A stretch of 64,000 nucleotides of DNA from Geomonas sp. Red32 (GTDB lineage: Bacteria; Desulfobacterota; Desulfuromonadia; Geobacterales; Geobacteraceae), in assembly GCF_023652955.1 (NCBI RefSeq), contig NZ_JAKLOY010000006.1, forward strand, positions 274,973 through 338,972, in the 5' to 3' direction. Below, one piece after another: positions 27,202-35,120 of the stretch. Numbering within the stretch: the first letter of the stretch is position 1; each line of letters opens with the position of its first letter. The notes beneath the pieces are model-generated. The model was not told the origin of the DNA, did not search any database, and saw nothing but the letters and a program-made list of their open reading frames with translations. Made by a program: the position numbers and the translations under genes.

Positions 27202-27302
27202 CACGAAGACCCAGGTGGGGGCGGAGGTAAAAGTTTTTCCATTACCCCTTCGCCTGTACCCATGCGCTGACGCCCTTGGGGCCGTTTTGGGAACGTATAT
27301 AC

Positions 27303-27887
27303 TCACATTTGTGCAGCAGCCTCGCGTTCTTTCCGCTCCTTCGCTTCCGTTCTCACCTTCTCCGCTGGTGTCTCCACCTCCACAATCCCGTGATCTAGTG
27401 TGTCGTAAGTCGCATCGAACCTTACGTGGATATGCTCCAAGTCCCACCTCGCCTTGAAGGAGTCGAAGTGAGCGCCCAGCCGGTTTTGCACAGTTATCTT
27501 GTCTATTCCGGTAGGGGTGCCGTACTTCTTCGTTAGGGCACCCAGCACCTCTTGGGCACTGTCGATCCCAGTGGTGCCGAATTGGACGTTGGCGACCTTG
27601 CCGTCTATAACCCTAACAAGCAAGGTGCCTTCCCCTCTGATGAAGCTTGGTTGCTTTTCAGAGGAGAAAGAAACCTCATGTACCTGCCCAGCTTCAAAGG
27701 CGTGTGCCTTGGGGTGCCTGCACATGGTCTTTTGACTCGCATCAGAAAAAAACCGTTCCCCGATCCTCTGCCCAGAGCACTCAGGAAGTCGGAGAGGTGA
27801 GTTGAGGTCAATACCAAAAATGTCGGTCTGCCCAGCCAAGACCGTGCCCGGCAGCAACAGGAGTAACCCGAGTGTTAAACGTTTCAT
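27303..27887 (-). CDS. Secreted hypothetical protein
   Basis: 194 aa. A signal peptide (MKRLTLGLLLLLPGTVLAG) is followed by a mature domain with two Cys (LPECSG and TMCRH) that could form a disulfide, and a charged helical C-terminus. Periplasmic location is likely. GGAGGC precedes the start. It is element cargo transcribed in the same direction as the integrase. Family not recognised. Confidence 0.65.
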   Translation of the reverse strand: MKRLTLGLLLLLPGTVLAGQTDIFGIDLNSPLRLPECSGQRIGERFFSDASQKTMCRHPKAHAFEAGQVHEVSFSSEKQPSFIRGEGTLLVRVIDGKVANVQFGTTGIDSAQEVLGALTKKYGTPTGIDKITVQNRLGAHFDSFKARWDLEHIHVRFDATYDTLDHGIVEVETPAEKVRTEAKERKEREAAAQM

Positions 27888-27968
27888 TGTGCCTCCTTTA
27901 AGTTAATGAGGGCCAACGTATAACACATAATGGGTAATTGGTCATCTTTAAAGCAACGGCCCGCAGTC

Positions 27969-29453
27969 CTACGGATACAGCACTGTGATCTCGTTCAACA
28001 GGTAATCCCGCAGCCGGGCGAAGTCCAGACGGTAATCAAGTTTCTCGACAGCCTCTTGGAACATCGGCATTTCATCAACGAGCTGGTGCACGTAAAGCGC
28101 ATCCATTCCGGACAGCGTGTGGCCCATTAGAGTTTTCCGTGTCGAATCCGGAATCTTACCTGCCAGCTTGCTGTCAAATGTTGCGCGGCAGGAGTGGAAA
28201 GTTTTTTCCCCGCGACCGCCTTTCATGCCCAGCTCTTTCAGAATCTCGGTGTGGCGTTTCCTGTAGTTGCTCACATCCACTCTGAAAATCTTATCCCTCT
28301 GTTTCCTCGCGAACTGCATGAACCCCAGCTCAACAAGCTTACTGTGCACCGGTACCATCCTGATTGAAGCAACGTTTTCCTTTGTTAGTTCGGTGAAGTC
28401 GAAATAATCGACGCCTTCAGCATTTTTAATCTTTCCCTTGGTAAATGATACCTGCTCTGAGCTTCTGAATCCGGTGTAGACAAACATCAAAATCAGGTAC
28501 GCCAAGCTCAGTTGACTTTTTCTATCTCTCATCTTGACAGGAGTGTTATTGATTATGTAGTCGAAAAAATCGTTAAGCTCCTTGTTTGAGTACGGCAGGT
28601 TAGCAGTCTTTATTTTTTCGGTGCCCTGGAGCTTGGGATAAGTGATTGTCGGTTCCCGGTCTGTGTGCTCAAAATCTTTGAGCCATTTGAAAAAGAACTT
28701 GGAAAAGCGAAGTCGGGTTTTAGCCGACCCTTTTGAGAGCTTACTACCCGTGGTCATCATAAACACAGTAAAATCCCTGTAATCGAGATCCAGCAAAGCC
28801 TCTATTGGCGTATCTTTCCCTTGCCACCGTTCAAGCTGCTTGAGCGCCTGTTTTGAGCTATCAATGGTAGAAGGTTGAGCGGGCTTGTAATGCACCGTGT
28901 CCTCTGGCGCCTCCAGGTGCTTCAGCCACAGTTCCCCAGCCCGTCGCAACGTCAAGGCAGGTTTGGGCACCAGGGAAAGAACCTTAGCGGGACCACGTGG
29001 AGGGGCAGGGGCAGGTGCAGCCCCCCATTGAGCACCGACCCCGACGAATACCCAGTCCCCAGCTTCATCAAGCTGCCAGCCCTCCTCAAGCCGTTCCTGG
29101 ATCTTGACCAGGGCAGGCGTCGGCACCTCCCGGTATCCCTCGTGAACTACCCAGGGAGGAAGGCCCCGCGTTACCTCTACCGTCTCGTGTGTGTCGAGTC
29201 CGGGGTACAACCTACGGAATATGGCGACAGCTTCAGAGGTTATCGTCGGTGGTTTTGTCATCTTGCCAGTCCTCAAGTCGTTAAAGGTGCCCATGATCCC
29301 CGAGAGTATCGACGGCGCCATACGTCGCGCCTCTGATAGTTGCCGAGTTCGCAGGGACCGTTTTAGCTCCCTGGTGGTGAAGTGGTCGCGGAGATCAAGC
29401 GGCACTACCACCCTAAGGTAGTACATCTGATTGATTCGCAACAGGTAGGACAT
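27969..29453 (-). CDS. Tyrosine recombinase (integrase)
   Basis: About 494 aa with the start taken at MSYLLRINQMYY (29453); an ATG six codons upstream is also in frame. The N-terminal SAM-like/arm-binding part is followed by a catalytic domain with Arg in GFRSSEQ, HxxR in FHSCRATF, LMGH and the Tyr nucleophile in ALYVHQ. It is encoded at the right end of the element, its start about 110 bp from the attachment core, and is therefore the integrase for the M-box site. The host promoter at 29589-29618 now reads towards it. Confidence 0.92.
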   Translation of the reverse strand: MSYLLRINQMYYLRVVVPLDLRDHFTTRELKRSLRTRQLSEARRMAPSILSGIMGTFNDLRTGKMTKPPTITSEAVAIFRRLYPGLDTHETVEVTRGLPPWVVHEGYREVPTPALVKIQERLEEGWQLDEAGDWVFVGVGAQWGAAPAPAPPRGPAKVLSLVPKPALTLRRAGELWLKHLEAPEDTVHYKPAQPSTIDSSKQALKQLERWQGKDTPIEALLDLDYRDFTVFMMTTGSKLSKGSAKTRLRFSKFFFKWLKDFEHTDREPTITYPKLQGTEKIKTANLPYSNKELNDFFDYIINNTPVKMRDRKSQLSLAYLILMFVYTGFRSSEQVSFTKGKIKNAEGVDYFDFTELTKENVASIRMVPVHSKLVELGFMQFARKQRDKIFRVDVSNYRKRHTEILKELGMKGGRGEKTFHSCRATFDSKLAGKIPDSTRKTLMGHTLSGMDALYVHQLVDEMPMFQEAVEKLDYRLDFARLRDYLLNEITVLYP

Positions 29454-29562
29454 AGATACCCCGCTTTGCACCGACTTTGTGCAAAAATTTGGTCAAGCAG
29501 GGTTTTGAGGGGGAAAACGGGGTTTGCTGGGGTAATAAAAACGGTGGGTTACCTACTAAATC

Positions 29563-29583
29563 CGCCTCATGCTAACGAGGAAC
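29563..29583. repeat. Right attachment site core (attR)
   Basis: Identical 21-bp core to 20663-20683. Host DNA resumes at 29584. Confidence 0.9.
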
Positions 29584-29588
29584 ATCTC

Positions 29589-29618
29589 CATATACCTTTC
29601 TCTCTCATGAATTGTCAA
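29589..29618 (-). promoter_or_regulatory. Stranded native promoter of the M-box/Mg operon
   Basis: Minus-strand TTGACA (29618-29613), an 18-nt spacer and TATATG (29594-29589) are followed 5 nt later by the attachment core, i.e. the first bases of the M-box. Joining 29584 onward to the left core recreates a promoter placed exactly to start the riboswitch RNA. After insertion it points into the integrase gene. Confidence 0.7.
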
Positions 29619-29710
29619 GCCTTTTTCAGTCGTTATCGGCGATTACCTTGCCAAGGATGAGCGATATTTTCGCGTTTCCGGCGGCCATGCTTGGTGCCGC
29701 TCGAACCGGG

Positions 29711-29758
29711 CGTCCATCCCCCATCCCAGGGAGGGGGACGGGGAATGGGGGATGGACG
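29711..29758. repeat. Perfect 14-bp inverted repeat upstream of modB
   Basis: CGTCCATCCCCCAT (29711-29724) and its complement (29745-29758) surround a G-rich 20-nt loop. No T-run follows. Function unknown; it may end transcripts or be a small repeat element. The rest of 29619-29949 shows no gene I can support. Confidence 0.7.
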
Positions 29759-29950
29759 TGGCCCCCGCTGCCGCTTTTTTCAGCAGGCGGAGCTGCCACG
29801 CGGGCTTCTTCCGTGGCACGATCTGCTCTATCCCTCCGATCCCACCGCGTTAAAGGCCGAGTCCATCGAGATGGAACGGAACCTGCTAGAACCTCACTGG
29901 TGCCCCGGCGCCAATCGACGGGAATCTTTGCTTTTCCCGGACGCTGCGTG

Positions 29951-29972
29951 GTATATAAAAACGTCTATATCG
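29951..29972 (+). promoter_or_regulatory. Candidate ModE-type operator/promoter upstream of modB
   Basis: GTATATAAAA...CTATATCG, two TATAT-type half sites separated by a short AT-rich centre, resembles known ModE molybdate-responsive boxes. It lies about 22 nt before the modB start, where repression would block transcription. Match judged by eye only. Confidence 0.4.
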
Positions 29973-29994
29973 TAACCCGACGCCAGGATCCCTC

Positions 29995-30678
29995 ATGTCT
30001 CTTCTTACCGCCGCCGATTTGGACGCCATCAGGATATCGGTCAAGGTCGCCCTGGCCGCCACCGCGGTCACCCTCCCGTTCGGCTTTGTATTCGCCTACC
30101 TGATGACCTTCGGCCGCTTCCGCGGCAAAGCGGTCGTCGAGGTCTTCATCAACCTCCCCCTGACTCTTCCTCCGGTGGTCATCGGTTACCTCCTTCTGCT
30201 TGCCCTCGGGAGCCACGGTTGGCTCAGTCCGCTGTTCGAGCTGTTCGGCATCCGGCTCATCTTCACCTGGAAAGCGGCCGTGGTGGCCTCCGCAGTGGTC
30301 GGCTTCCCCCTCATGGTCCGCTCCATCAGGCTCGCCATGGGGGCTATCGACCACCAGTTGGTCCACGCCTCCCGCACCCTGGGGGCAGGCAAGCTCGACA
30401 CCCTCTTCTCGGTCATACTCCCCCTTTCCCGGTCCGGGATCGTCGCCGGGTCATCGCTCATGTTCGCCCGCAGCCTCGGGGAGTTCGGCGCCACCATCAT
30501 CGTCGCAGGCAACGTTCCCGGCGTCACCCAGACCATTCCCCTGGCCATCTACGACTACGTTTCGTCACCGGGCGGGGAATCGGCCGCGCTCTCCCTTTGC
30601 GTGGTAGCCATCTCCATCTCGGTGGTGGTCCTCTTCTTTCACGAATACCTGGGCGCCCATCTGGCGAGGAGAGACTGA
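29995..30678 (+). CDS. modB: Molybdate ABC transporter permease ModB
   Basis: 227 aa with about five membrane helices. The permease EAA loop (ASRTLGAGKLDTLFSVILPLS) that contacts the ATPase is present. The family signature GEFGATIIVAGNVPG follows. It forms the membrane channel for molybdate/tungstate import with ModC, whose start overlaps its stop (TGATG). A periplasmic binding protein gene (modA) would be expected next to it but is absent from this window. Confidence 0.9.
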   Translation: MSLLTAADLDAIRISVKVALAATAVTLPFGFVFAYLMTFGRFRGKAVVEVFINLPLTLPPVVIGYLLLLALGSHGWLSPLFELFGIRLIFTWKAAVVASAVVGFPLMVRSIRLAMGAIDHQLVHASRTLGAGKLDTLFSVILPLSRSGIVAGSSLMFARSLGEFGATIIVAGNVPGVTQTIPLAIYDYVSSPGGESAALSLCVVAISISVVVLFFHEYLGAHLARRD

Positions 30679-31733
30679 TGGAACTGGTCATGGATGTCAG
30701 GAAAAAGTTCGGCGACTTCCAGCTCGATGCCGGTTTCTCGCTGGCAGGGGACCACGTCGGGATCTTCGGAGAGTCCGGGAGCGGCAAGTCCACGCTGGTG
30801 GGGATGCTCGCCGGGCTCATCCCACCCGACGACGGGGAGATCAGGCTGGACGGGGAGACCCTCTTCAGCAGCCGGGACAGGATCGCACTCCCCCCCGAAC
30901 GGAGGAGGATCGCCATGGTCTTCCAGCACGCATCCCTCTTTCCGCATCTGGACGTGGAGGCGAACCTTATGTACGGGTTCAGGCGCTGCGAGAAGGCCAA
31001 CCGTAGGATCACCCTTGCCCCCCTGGTGTCGGTCCTCAAGCTGGACGGGCTCCTCAAACGCGGCGTCAACAAGCTCTCGGGAGGAGAGCGCCAGCGGGTG
31101 GCCCTGGGGCGTGCCATCCTCTCCAATCCGCGCCTGCTCCTCATGGACGAGCCGCTCTCCGCCCTGGACGATTCCCTCAAGTACCAGATCATGCACTACT
31201 TGAAGAGTGCCAGCGAGGAGTTCGGAATTCCTTACCTGTTTATCTCCCACTCGCTTTTGGAGATCAGGCTGATGACCAGCCGCGTGCTGGCGGTCGGCGG
31301 CGGGCGGGTCCTTCGCCAGGCGACTCCCGAGGAGGTGGCCCGCGAACGGATGGGGCAGAGCCAGGTTGGTTACATTAACCTTCTCCCGGCCGAACTGGTG
31401 CGGCGAATCGACGGCCTCTACCAGTACCGCTGGGGGAGCCAGGGACTCTTCATTTCGGCCGGGACCGAGAACCCTTCCGCGATGTTCGAGCTTTCCTCCC
31501 GCGACATCATTCTCTTCAAGAAACATCCCGAAGCGATCAGCGCGAGGAACCTGTTGCAGTGCAGGGTGAGCGAGATTTTCCCTTCCGGGAACAAGGTGGG
31601 GGTGGAGATGAGCTGCGGCGGGATGCCGCTGGTGGCGGAGGTGGTCCGGCCGGCCGCCGAGGAGCTGGATATCCGGGCGGGAAGCGAGATTTACGCAGTG
31701 GTAAAGGCCTCATCCTTCCGAAGGCTTGGCTAG
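30678..31733 (+). CDS. modC: Molybdate ABC transporter ATP-binding protein ModC
   Basis: About 351 aa. The start at 30678 overlaps the modB stop; frames open further upstream are shadows of modB. Walker A (GESGSGKST), the signature (KLSGGERQR), Walker B (LLLMDEPLSALD) and the H-loop (FISHS) are all intact. A C-terminal Mop/TOBE region (about residues 285-351) likely binds oxyanion. It powers ModB at the inner face of the membrane. A shared terminator follows. Confidence 0.92.
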   Translation: MELVMDVRKKFGDFQLDAGFSLAGDHVGIFGESGSGKSTLVGMLAGLIPPDDGEIRLDGETLFSSRDRIALPPERRRIAMVFQHASLFPHLDVEANLMYGFRRCEKANRRITLAPLVSVLKLDGLLKRGVNKLSGGERQRVALGRAILSNPRLLLMDEPLSALDDSLKYQIMHYLKSASEEFGIPYLFISHSLLEIRLMTSRVLAVGGGRVLRQATPEEVARERMGQSQVGYINLLPAELVRRIDGLYQYRWGSQGLFISAGTENPSAMFELSSRDIILFKKHPEAISARNLLQCRVSEIFPSGNKVGVEMSCGGMPLVAEVVRPAAEELDIRAGSEIYAVVKASSFRRLG

Positions 31734-31777
31734 CAGCGGGGGGCCGCAGCCTGGCCGCCGCGGGTAAAGGGTAAAGG

Positions 31778-31813
31778 AAAGGGGAGGGGACCGTGTGGTC
31801 CGCCTCCCCTTTT
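31778..31813. terminator. Bidirectional intrinsic terminator
   Basis: The AAGGGGAGG...CCTCCCCTT stem with inner GGACC/GGTCC pairing and T-runs on both sides separates the convergent modC and mnmA genes. Confidence 0.85.
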
Positions 31814-31825
31814 TCGTGCGTTCGA

Positions 31826-32896
31826 TCAGGTCGAGGCGATCCAGCCGCCGCCGACCACCCGGACCCCGTCGTAGAGGACCACCGCCTGTCCCGGGGTCAC
31901 TCCTTGCTGCGGCTGTTCGAAGTCCACCTGCAGGCTTCCGTCGGGAAGCAGCACCGCCTGGCAGGGGACCGGCCGCTGACGGTAGCGGATGCTGCAGCTT
32001 CCGGTGAAGGTTCCCGAGATGGGGCGATCGGTCCAGGTGGGCTCCACGGCAATGAGGCGGCTCCGGTTGAGCTCTTCCCTGGGCCCTACTACCACACGAG
32101 AGGCGGCGTGGTCGATGGCGGTGACGTAGAGCGGCTCCTTCCAGGCGATGCCGAGCCCGCGCCGCTGTCCCACCGTGTAGTTGTGGATACCCTTGTGGGT
32201 CCCCAGCCGTTTCCCGTCCCGGTCGACGATTTCGCCCGGGATGGCGGCGACACCGTTCTCCTCGAGGAAGCGGACGTAGTCGTTGTCGGGAATGAAGCAG
32301 ATCTCCTGGCTTTCGTTCTTCTGGGCCACCGGTAGCTCGAACCTGGCGGCCAGCTCCCGCGTCTGCCGTTTCTCCAATTCACCCACCGGGAAGAGGACGC
32401 GGGAGAGCTGATGCTGCTGCAAGGAGAACAGGAAATAGCTCTGGTCCTTTCCCGGATCGTCTCCCTTGATGAGCTGGTAGCTCCCGCCCGCGTCGCGCTC
32501 GATGCGCGCGTAGTGGCCGGTGGCGAGCAGTTCGGCCCCCAGCGAGTCGGCGATCTCCATCAGGAGCCCGAACTTCACCTTTTGGTTGCAGCGGGCGCAG
32601 GGGTTGGGAGTCCGGCCGGCCGTGTATTCGGCCACGAAATAGTCCATGATCAGTTCCTTGAAACGCCCCCTGAGGTCGACCACCTCGAAGGGAATTCCAA
32701 GCTTCTTCGCCACCCGGCCCGCATCCAGCACGTCGGTGAGCGAGCAGCAGGTCTTGCCGCCCGGGTCCATCGTTTCCGGCCGGTCATAAAGCTGCATGGA
32801 GACGCCAATCACGTCGTATCCCTGCTCCTTCAGCAGGGCGGCGCTCACCGAGGAGTCCACCCCTCCGCTCATGGCCATCAGTACCTTGGTTGCCAT
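31826..32896 (-). CDS. mnmA: tRNA-specific 2-thiouridylase MnmA
   Basis: 356 aa. It puts the 2-thio group on U34 of tRNAs for Lys, Glu and Gln. The PP-loop SGGVDSS is at residue 10. The catalytic cysteines are in NPCARCN and in QEICFIPD. The GHYAR motif is present. It is the last gene of an operon with a TusA-like carrier and a MoeB/ThiF-like activator, a coherent sulfur-relay set. Confidence 0.95.
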   Translation of the reverse strand: MATKVLMAMSGGVDSSVSAALLKEQGYDVIGVSMQLYDRPETMDPGGKTCCSLTDVLDAGRVAKKLGIPFEVVDLRGRFKELIMDYFVAEYTAGRTPNPCARCNQKVKFGLLMEIADSLGAELLATGHYARIERDAGGSYQLIKGDDPGKDQSYFLFSLQQHQLSRVLFPVGELEKRQTRELAARFELPVAQKNESQEICFIPDNDYVRFLEENGVAAIPGEIVDRDGKRLGTHKGIHNYTVGQRRGLGIAWKEPLYVTAIDHAASRVVVGPREELNRSRLIAVEPTWTDRPISGTFTGSCSIRYRQRPVPCQAVLLPDGSLQVDFEQPQQGVTPGQAVVLYDGVRVVGGGWIAST

Positions 32897-32903
32897 TATT
32901 TTG

Positions 32904-33128
32904 CTATTCCTCGCCCTTTTCCAGGGTCAGTACGTAGTGCCCGTCGACCTCTTTCAGGTCGAGCAGTTTGTGCCCATCCGCCTTCAGGCTGCGGGGGACA
33001 TTTTTCACCGCTTCGCCGTCGTCCAAGAGGAACTCCACCATGGTTCCCTTGCCGAAATCTTCCAGCGCCAGCTTGGCTTTCACGAAATTGGTCGGGCAGC
33101 AGACGCCGCGCAGATCGACTGTTTCCAT
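32904..33128 (-). CDS. TusA-family sulfur carrier
   Basis: 74 aa. The N-terminal DLRGVCCPTNFVKAK carries the TusA Cys-Pro active site (usually CPxP; here CPTN after an extra Cys). The alpha/beta sandwich size matches TusA. It lies 7 nt upstream of mnmA and 18 nt after the MoeB-like gene, so it probably passes sulfur as a persulfide to MnmA or another thiolation target. Confidence 0.85.
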   Translation of the reverse strand: METVDLRGVCCPTNFVKAKLALEDFGKGTMVEFLLDDGEAVKNVPRSLKADGHKLLDLKEVDGHYVLTLEKGEE

Positions 33129-33146
33129 TTCTCTTAGTTCCTTTCT

Positions 33147-33968
33147 TTAGACGGAAGCCGGGGCCCCGGTGCAGGGGATGAGGGCGTCCACTTCGTCGTG
33201 CAGTTCGGTAATTGACGGGCGCTCCCCGCAGATGGGGCAGTCCGGGTTCCGCTTGATCGGGACCTCGCGAAACCGCATCCGGAGCGCGTTGTAGGTCAGG
33301 AGCCTTCCCGTCAGGAGGTCGCCGGTGCCGAGCAGATGCTTGATCGCCTCGGTGGCCTGCAGGGTGCCGATGACCCCCGGAAGCACCCCGATGACTCCCG
33401 CCCGCGAGCAGGCCGGAACGACCTCCTTCGGTGGAGGCTCGGGGAATATGCAGCGGTAGCAGGGGGATTCGCCGGGCTTGACGGTCATGGTCTGGCCGTC
33501 GAATTGGAGGATGCCGCCGTGGGAGTACGGTTTCCCGGTCAGGACGCAGGCGTCGTTAATCAGGAATTTGGCCGCGAAGTTGTCGGTGGCATCGATGACG
33601 AAATCGTAGCCGGAAATGAGGTCCAGGATGTTGCCGGCGTTGACCACCGTCTGGTAGGGGTGGATCTCGATCCCCGGGTTGAGGGCGAGCATCTTCTCCC
33701 GGGCCGACTCCACCTTGGGCCTCCCGAGGTCATCCGTGAAATGGATCACCTGGCGCTGAAGGTTGGAGAGATCCACCCGGTCGCCGTCGGCGATCCCGAT
33801 GGTGCCGACGCCGGCGGCGGCGAGGTAGAGAGCGATGGGAGAGCCGAGCCCGCCGGTCCCGATCACCAGCACCCGTCCCTCCAAGAGTTTCTGCTGTCCC
33901 TTTCCCCCCATCTCCTTCAGGAGGATATGGCGCGAATAGCGCTCGATCTGTTCGTCGGTGAGTGTCAC
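33147..33968 (-). CDS. moeB: HesA/MoeB/ThiF-family adenylyltransferase
   Basis: 273 aa. It has the ATP-binding GTGGLGSP motif, the NLQRQ arginine region, DATDNF, a catalytic-type Cys (ACSRAGVIGVLPG), and two zinc CxxC pairs (CYRC, CPIC). Such enzymes adenylate the C-terminal Gly of a ubiquitin-like sulfur carrier (MoaD/ThiS type). No carrier gene is adjacent. It heads the operon with the TusA-like gene and mnmA. MoeB versus ThiF cannot be separated by sequence alone. Confidence 0.85.
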   Translation of the reverse strand: MTLTDEQIERYSRHILLKEMGGKGQQKLLEGRVLVIGTGGLGSPIALYLAAAGVGTIGIADGDRVDLSNLQRQVIHFTDDLGRPKVESAREKMLALNPGIEIHPYQTVVNAGNILDLISGYDFVIDATDNFAAKFLINDACVLTGKPYSHGGILQFDGQTMTVKPGESPCYRCIFPEPPPKEVVPACSRAGVIGVLPGVIGTLQATEAIKHLLGTGDLLTGRLLTYNALRMRFREVPIKRNPDCPICGERPSITELHDEVDALIPCTGAPASV

Positions 33969-34262
33969 CCTCTGCTCCTCGGTCGTGCTCTCCCGGGTAC
34001 CCTCCGCCGCTAATGTGGTAGCCAGCCGGTGGAGTATCCAGGTTCGGAAAGGTTATGTTTGTGAAGATAAAAAGTCAAGAATAAGTAACCGGCTTGGCGA
34101 ACGCTAATATTTTTTTGCCGGACGGCTGTTAAACGTTAGAAAATTGTTATAATCGACCTTCGTTGAGGCCGGCACGCTCCCGCCGCAGGGGGGGGCACGG
34201 CATCGCGGCCGGGAAACTGCTGGCCAACACTCTACTAAATTGGTCGTATAGAGGGAGCATCC
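33969..34262. other. Divergent intergenic region between moeB-like and cysT genes
   Basis: About 290 nt. The part from 34050 to 34160 is AT-rich and contains TATAAT at 34148-34153 on the plus strand, a possible -10 for the cys operon, without a convincing -35 at the right distance. Nothing else recognised. Confidence 0.35.
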
Positions 34263-35093
34263 ATGGGGGTAACTTCGGGGCGCAGGTCCGTTCTCCCCGG
34301 CTTCGGGCCGACCCTTGGCTTTACCGTCTTCTATTTGAGCCTGGTCGTGCTGATCCCGCTATCGGCGCTCTTTCTGAAAAGCGCTTCCCTGACCTGGAGC
34401 GAGCTCGTAGCCGCCGTCACCTCGCCCCGGGTGGTGGCCTCCTACCGGGTTACCTTCGGTTGTGCGCTGCTGGCGGCCATGGTCAACGGCGTCTGTGGCG
34501 TGCTGGTCGCCTGGGTGCTGGTCCGCTACCGCTTTCCCGGGCGCAAGGTGGTCGATGCGCTGGTCGATCTCCCCTTCGCCCTGCCGACCGCGGTTGCCGG
34601 AATCACCCTCTCCAGCATCTACGCATCCAACGGCTGCCTCGGCCGTCATCTCGAGCGGTGGGGAATCGAGGTGGCCTTCAAGCCGCTGGGGATCATGGTC
34701 GCCATGGTCTTCATCGGACTTCCCTTCGTGGTGCGCACCGTCCAGCCGGTCCTGGAGGATCTCGACCAGGAACTGGAAGAGGCCGCCTGCTGCCTGGGGG
34801 CCGGCCGCTTCGACACCTTCAGGCGGGTCCTTTTGCCGCTTATCCTGCCGGCCACCATCACCGGCTTCGCGCTCGCCTTCGCCCGGGCGGTGGGAGAGTA
34901 CGGTTCCATCATCTTCATCGCGGGCAACATGCCGATGGTGTCCGAGATCACCCCGCTGCTGATCGTCACCAAGCTCGAACAGTACGACTACGCAGGCGCC
35001 ACCGCCATCGCCACCGTAATGCTCGCCGTATCTTTTCTGCTCCTCTTGTCCATCAACCTTCTGCAGCGCTGGAGCAGGAGGTTCTCCTCCTGA
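34263..35093 (+). CDS. cysT: Sulfate/thiosulfate ABC permease CysT
   Basis: 276 aa, about six membrane helices. Conserved LPFALPTAVAGITL and the EAA loop (EEAACCLGAGRFDTFRRVLLP), followed by ARAVGEYGSIIFIAGNMP, identify the CysT(U) subunit. It pairs with CysW as the two-permease channel. The periplasmic sulfate-binding protein is not in this window. Confidence 0.93.
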   Translation: MGVTSGRRSVLPGFGPTLGFTVFYLSLVVLIPLSALFLKSASLTWSELVAAVTSPRVVASYRVTFGCALLAAMVNGVCGVLVAWVLVRYRFPGRKVVDALVDLPFALPTAVAGITLSSIYASNGCLGRHLERWGIEVAFKPLGIMVAMVFIGLPFVVRTVQPVLEDLDQELEEAACCLGAGRFDTFRRVLLPLILPATITGFALAFARAVGEYGSIIFIAGNMPMVSEITPLLIVTKLEQYDYAGATAIATVMLAVSFLLLLSINLLQRWSRRFSS

Positions 35094-35120
35094 TCTGTCC
35101 GCTGCCGCCGCGAGGAAGCC

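Larger units (their letters stand above)
20663..29583. mobile_element. Integrated mobile element (about 8.9 kb) inserted in the M-box leader
   Basis: It is bounded by a perfect 21-bp direct repeat (20663-20683 and 29563-29583). A tyrosine integrase reads inward from the right end. Inside are a Rep_trans-type initiator, an AlpA-like regulator, a serine recombinase and a string of small orphan genes. A 10-bp motif AGTAGGTAAC occurs in inverted orientation just inside each end (20691-20700 and 29548-29557), as expected for integrase arm sites. No capsid, tail, zot-like or relaxase gene is recognised, so it is a small integrative rolling-circle element, satellite or degenerate phage rather than a complete virus. 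Confidence 0.88.

Noticed and set aside
29691..29975. 94-codon frame upstream of modB
   Set aside because: Composition in its second half looks somewhat protein-like, but it covers the inverted repeat and the ModE-like box and has no good start; a decayed gene cannot be excluded.
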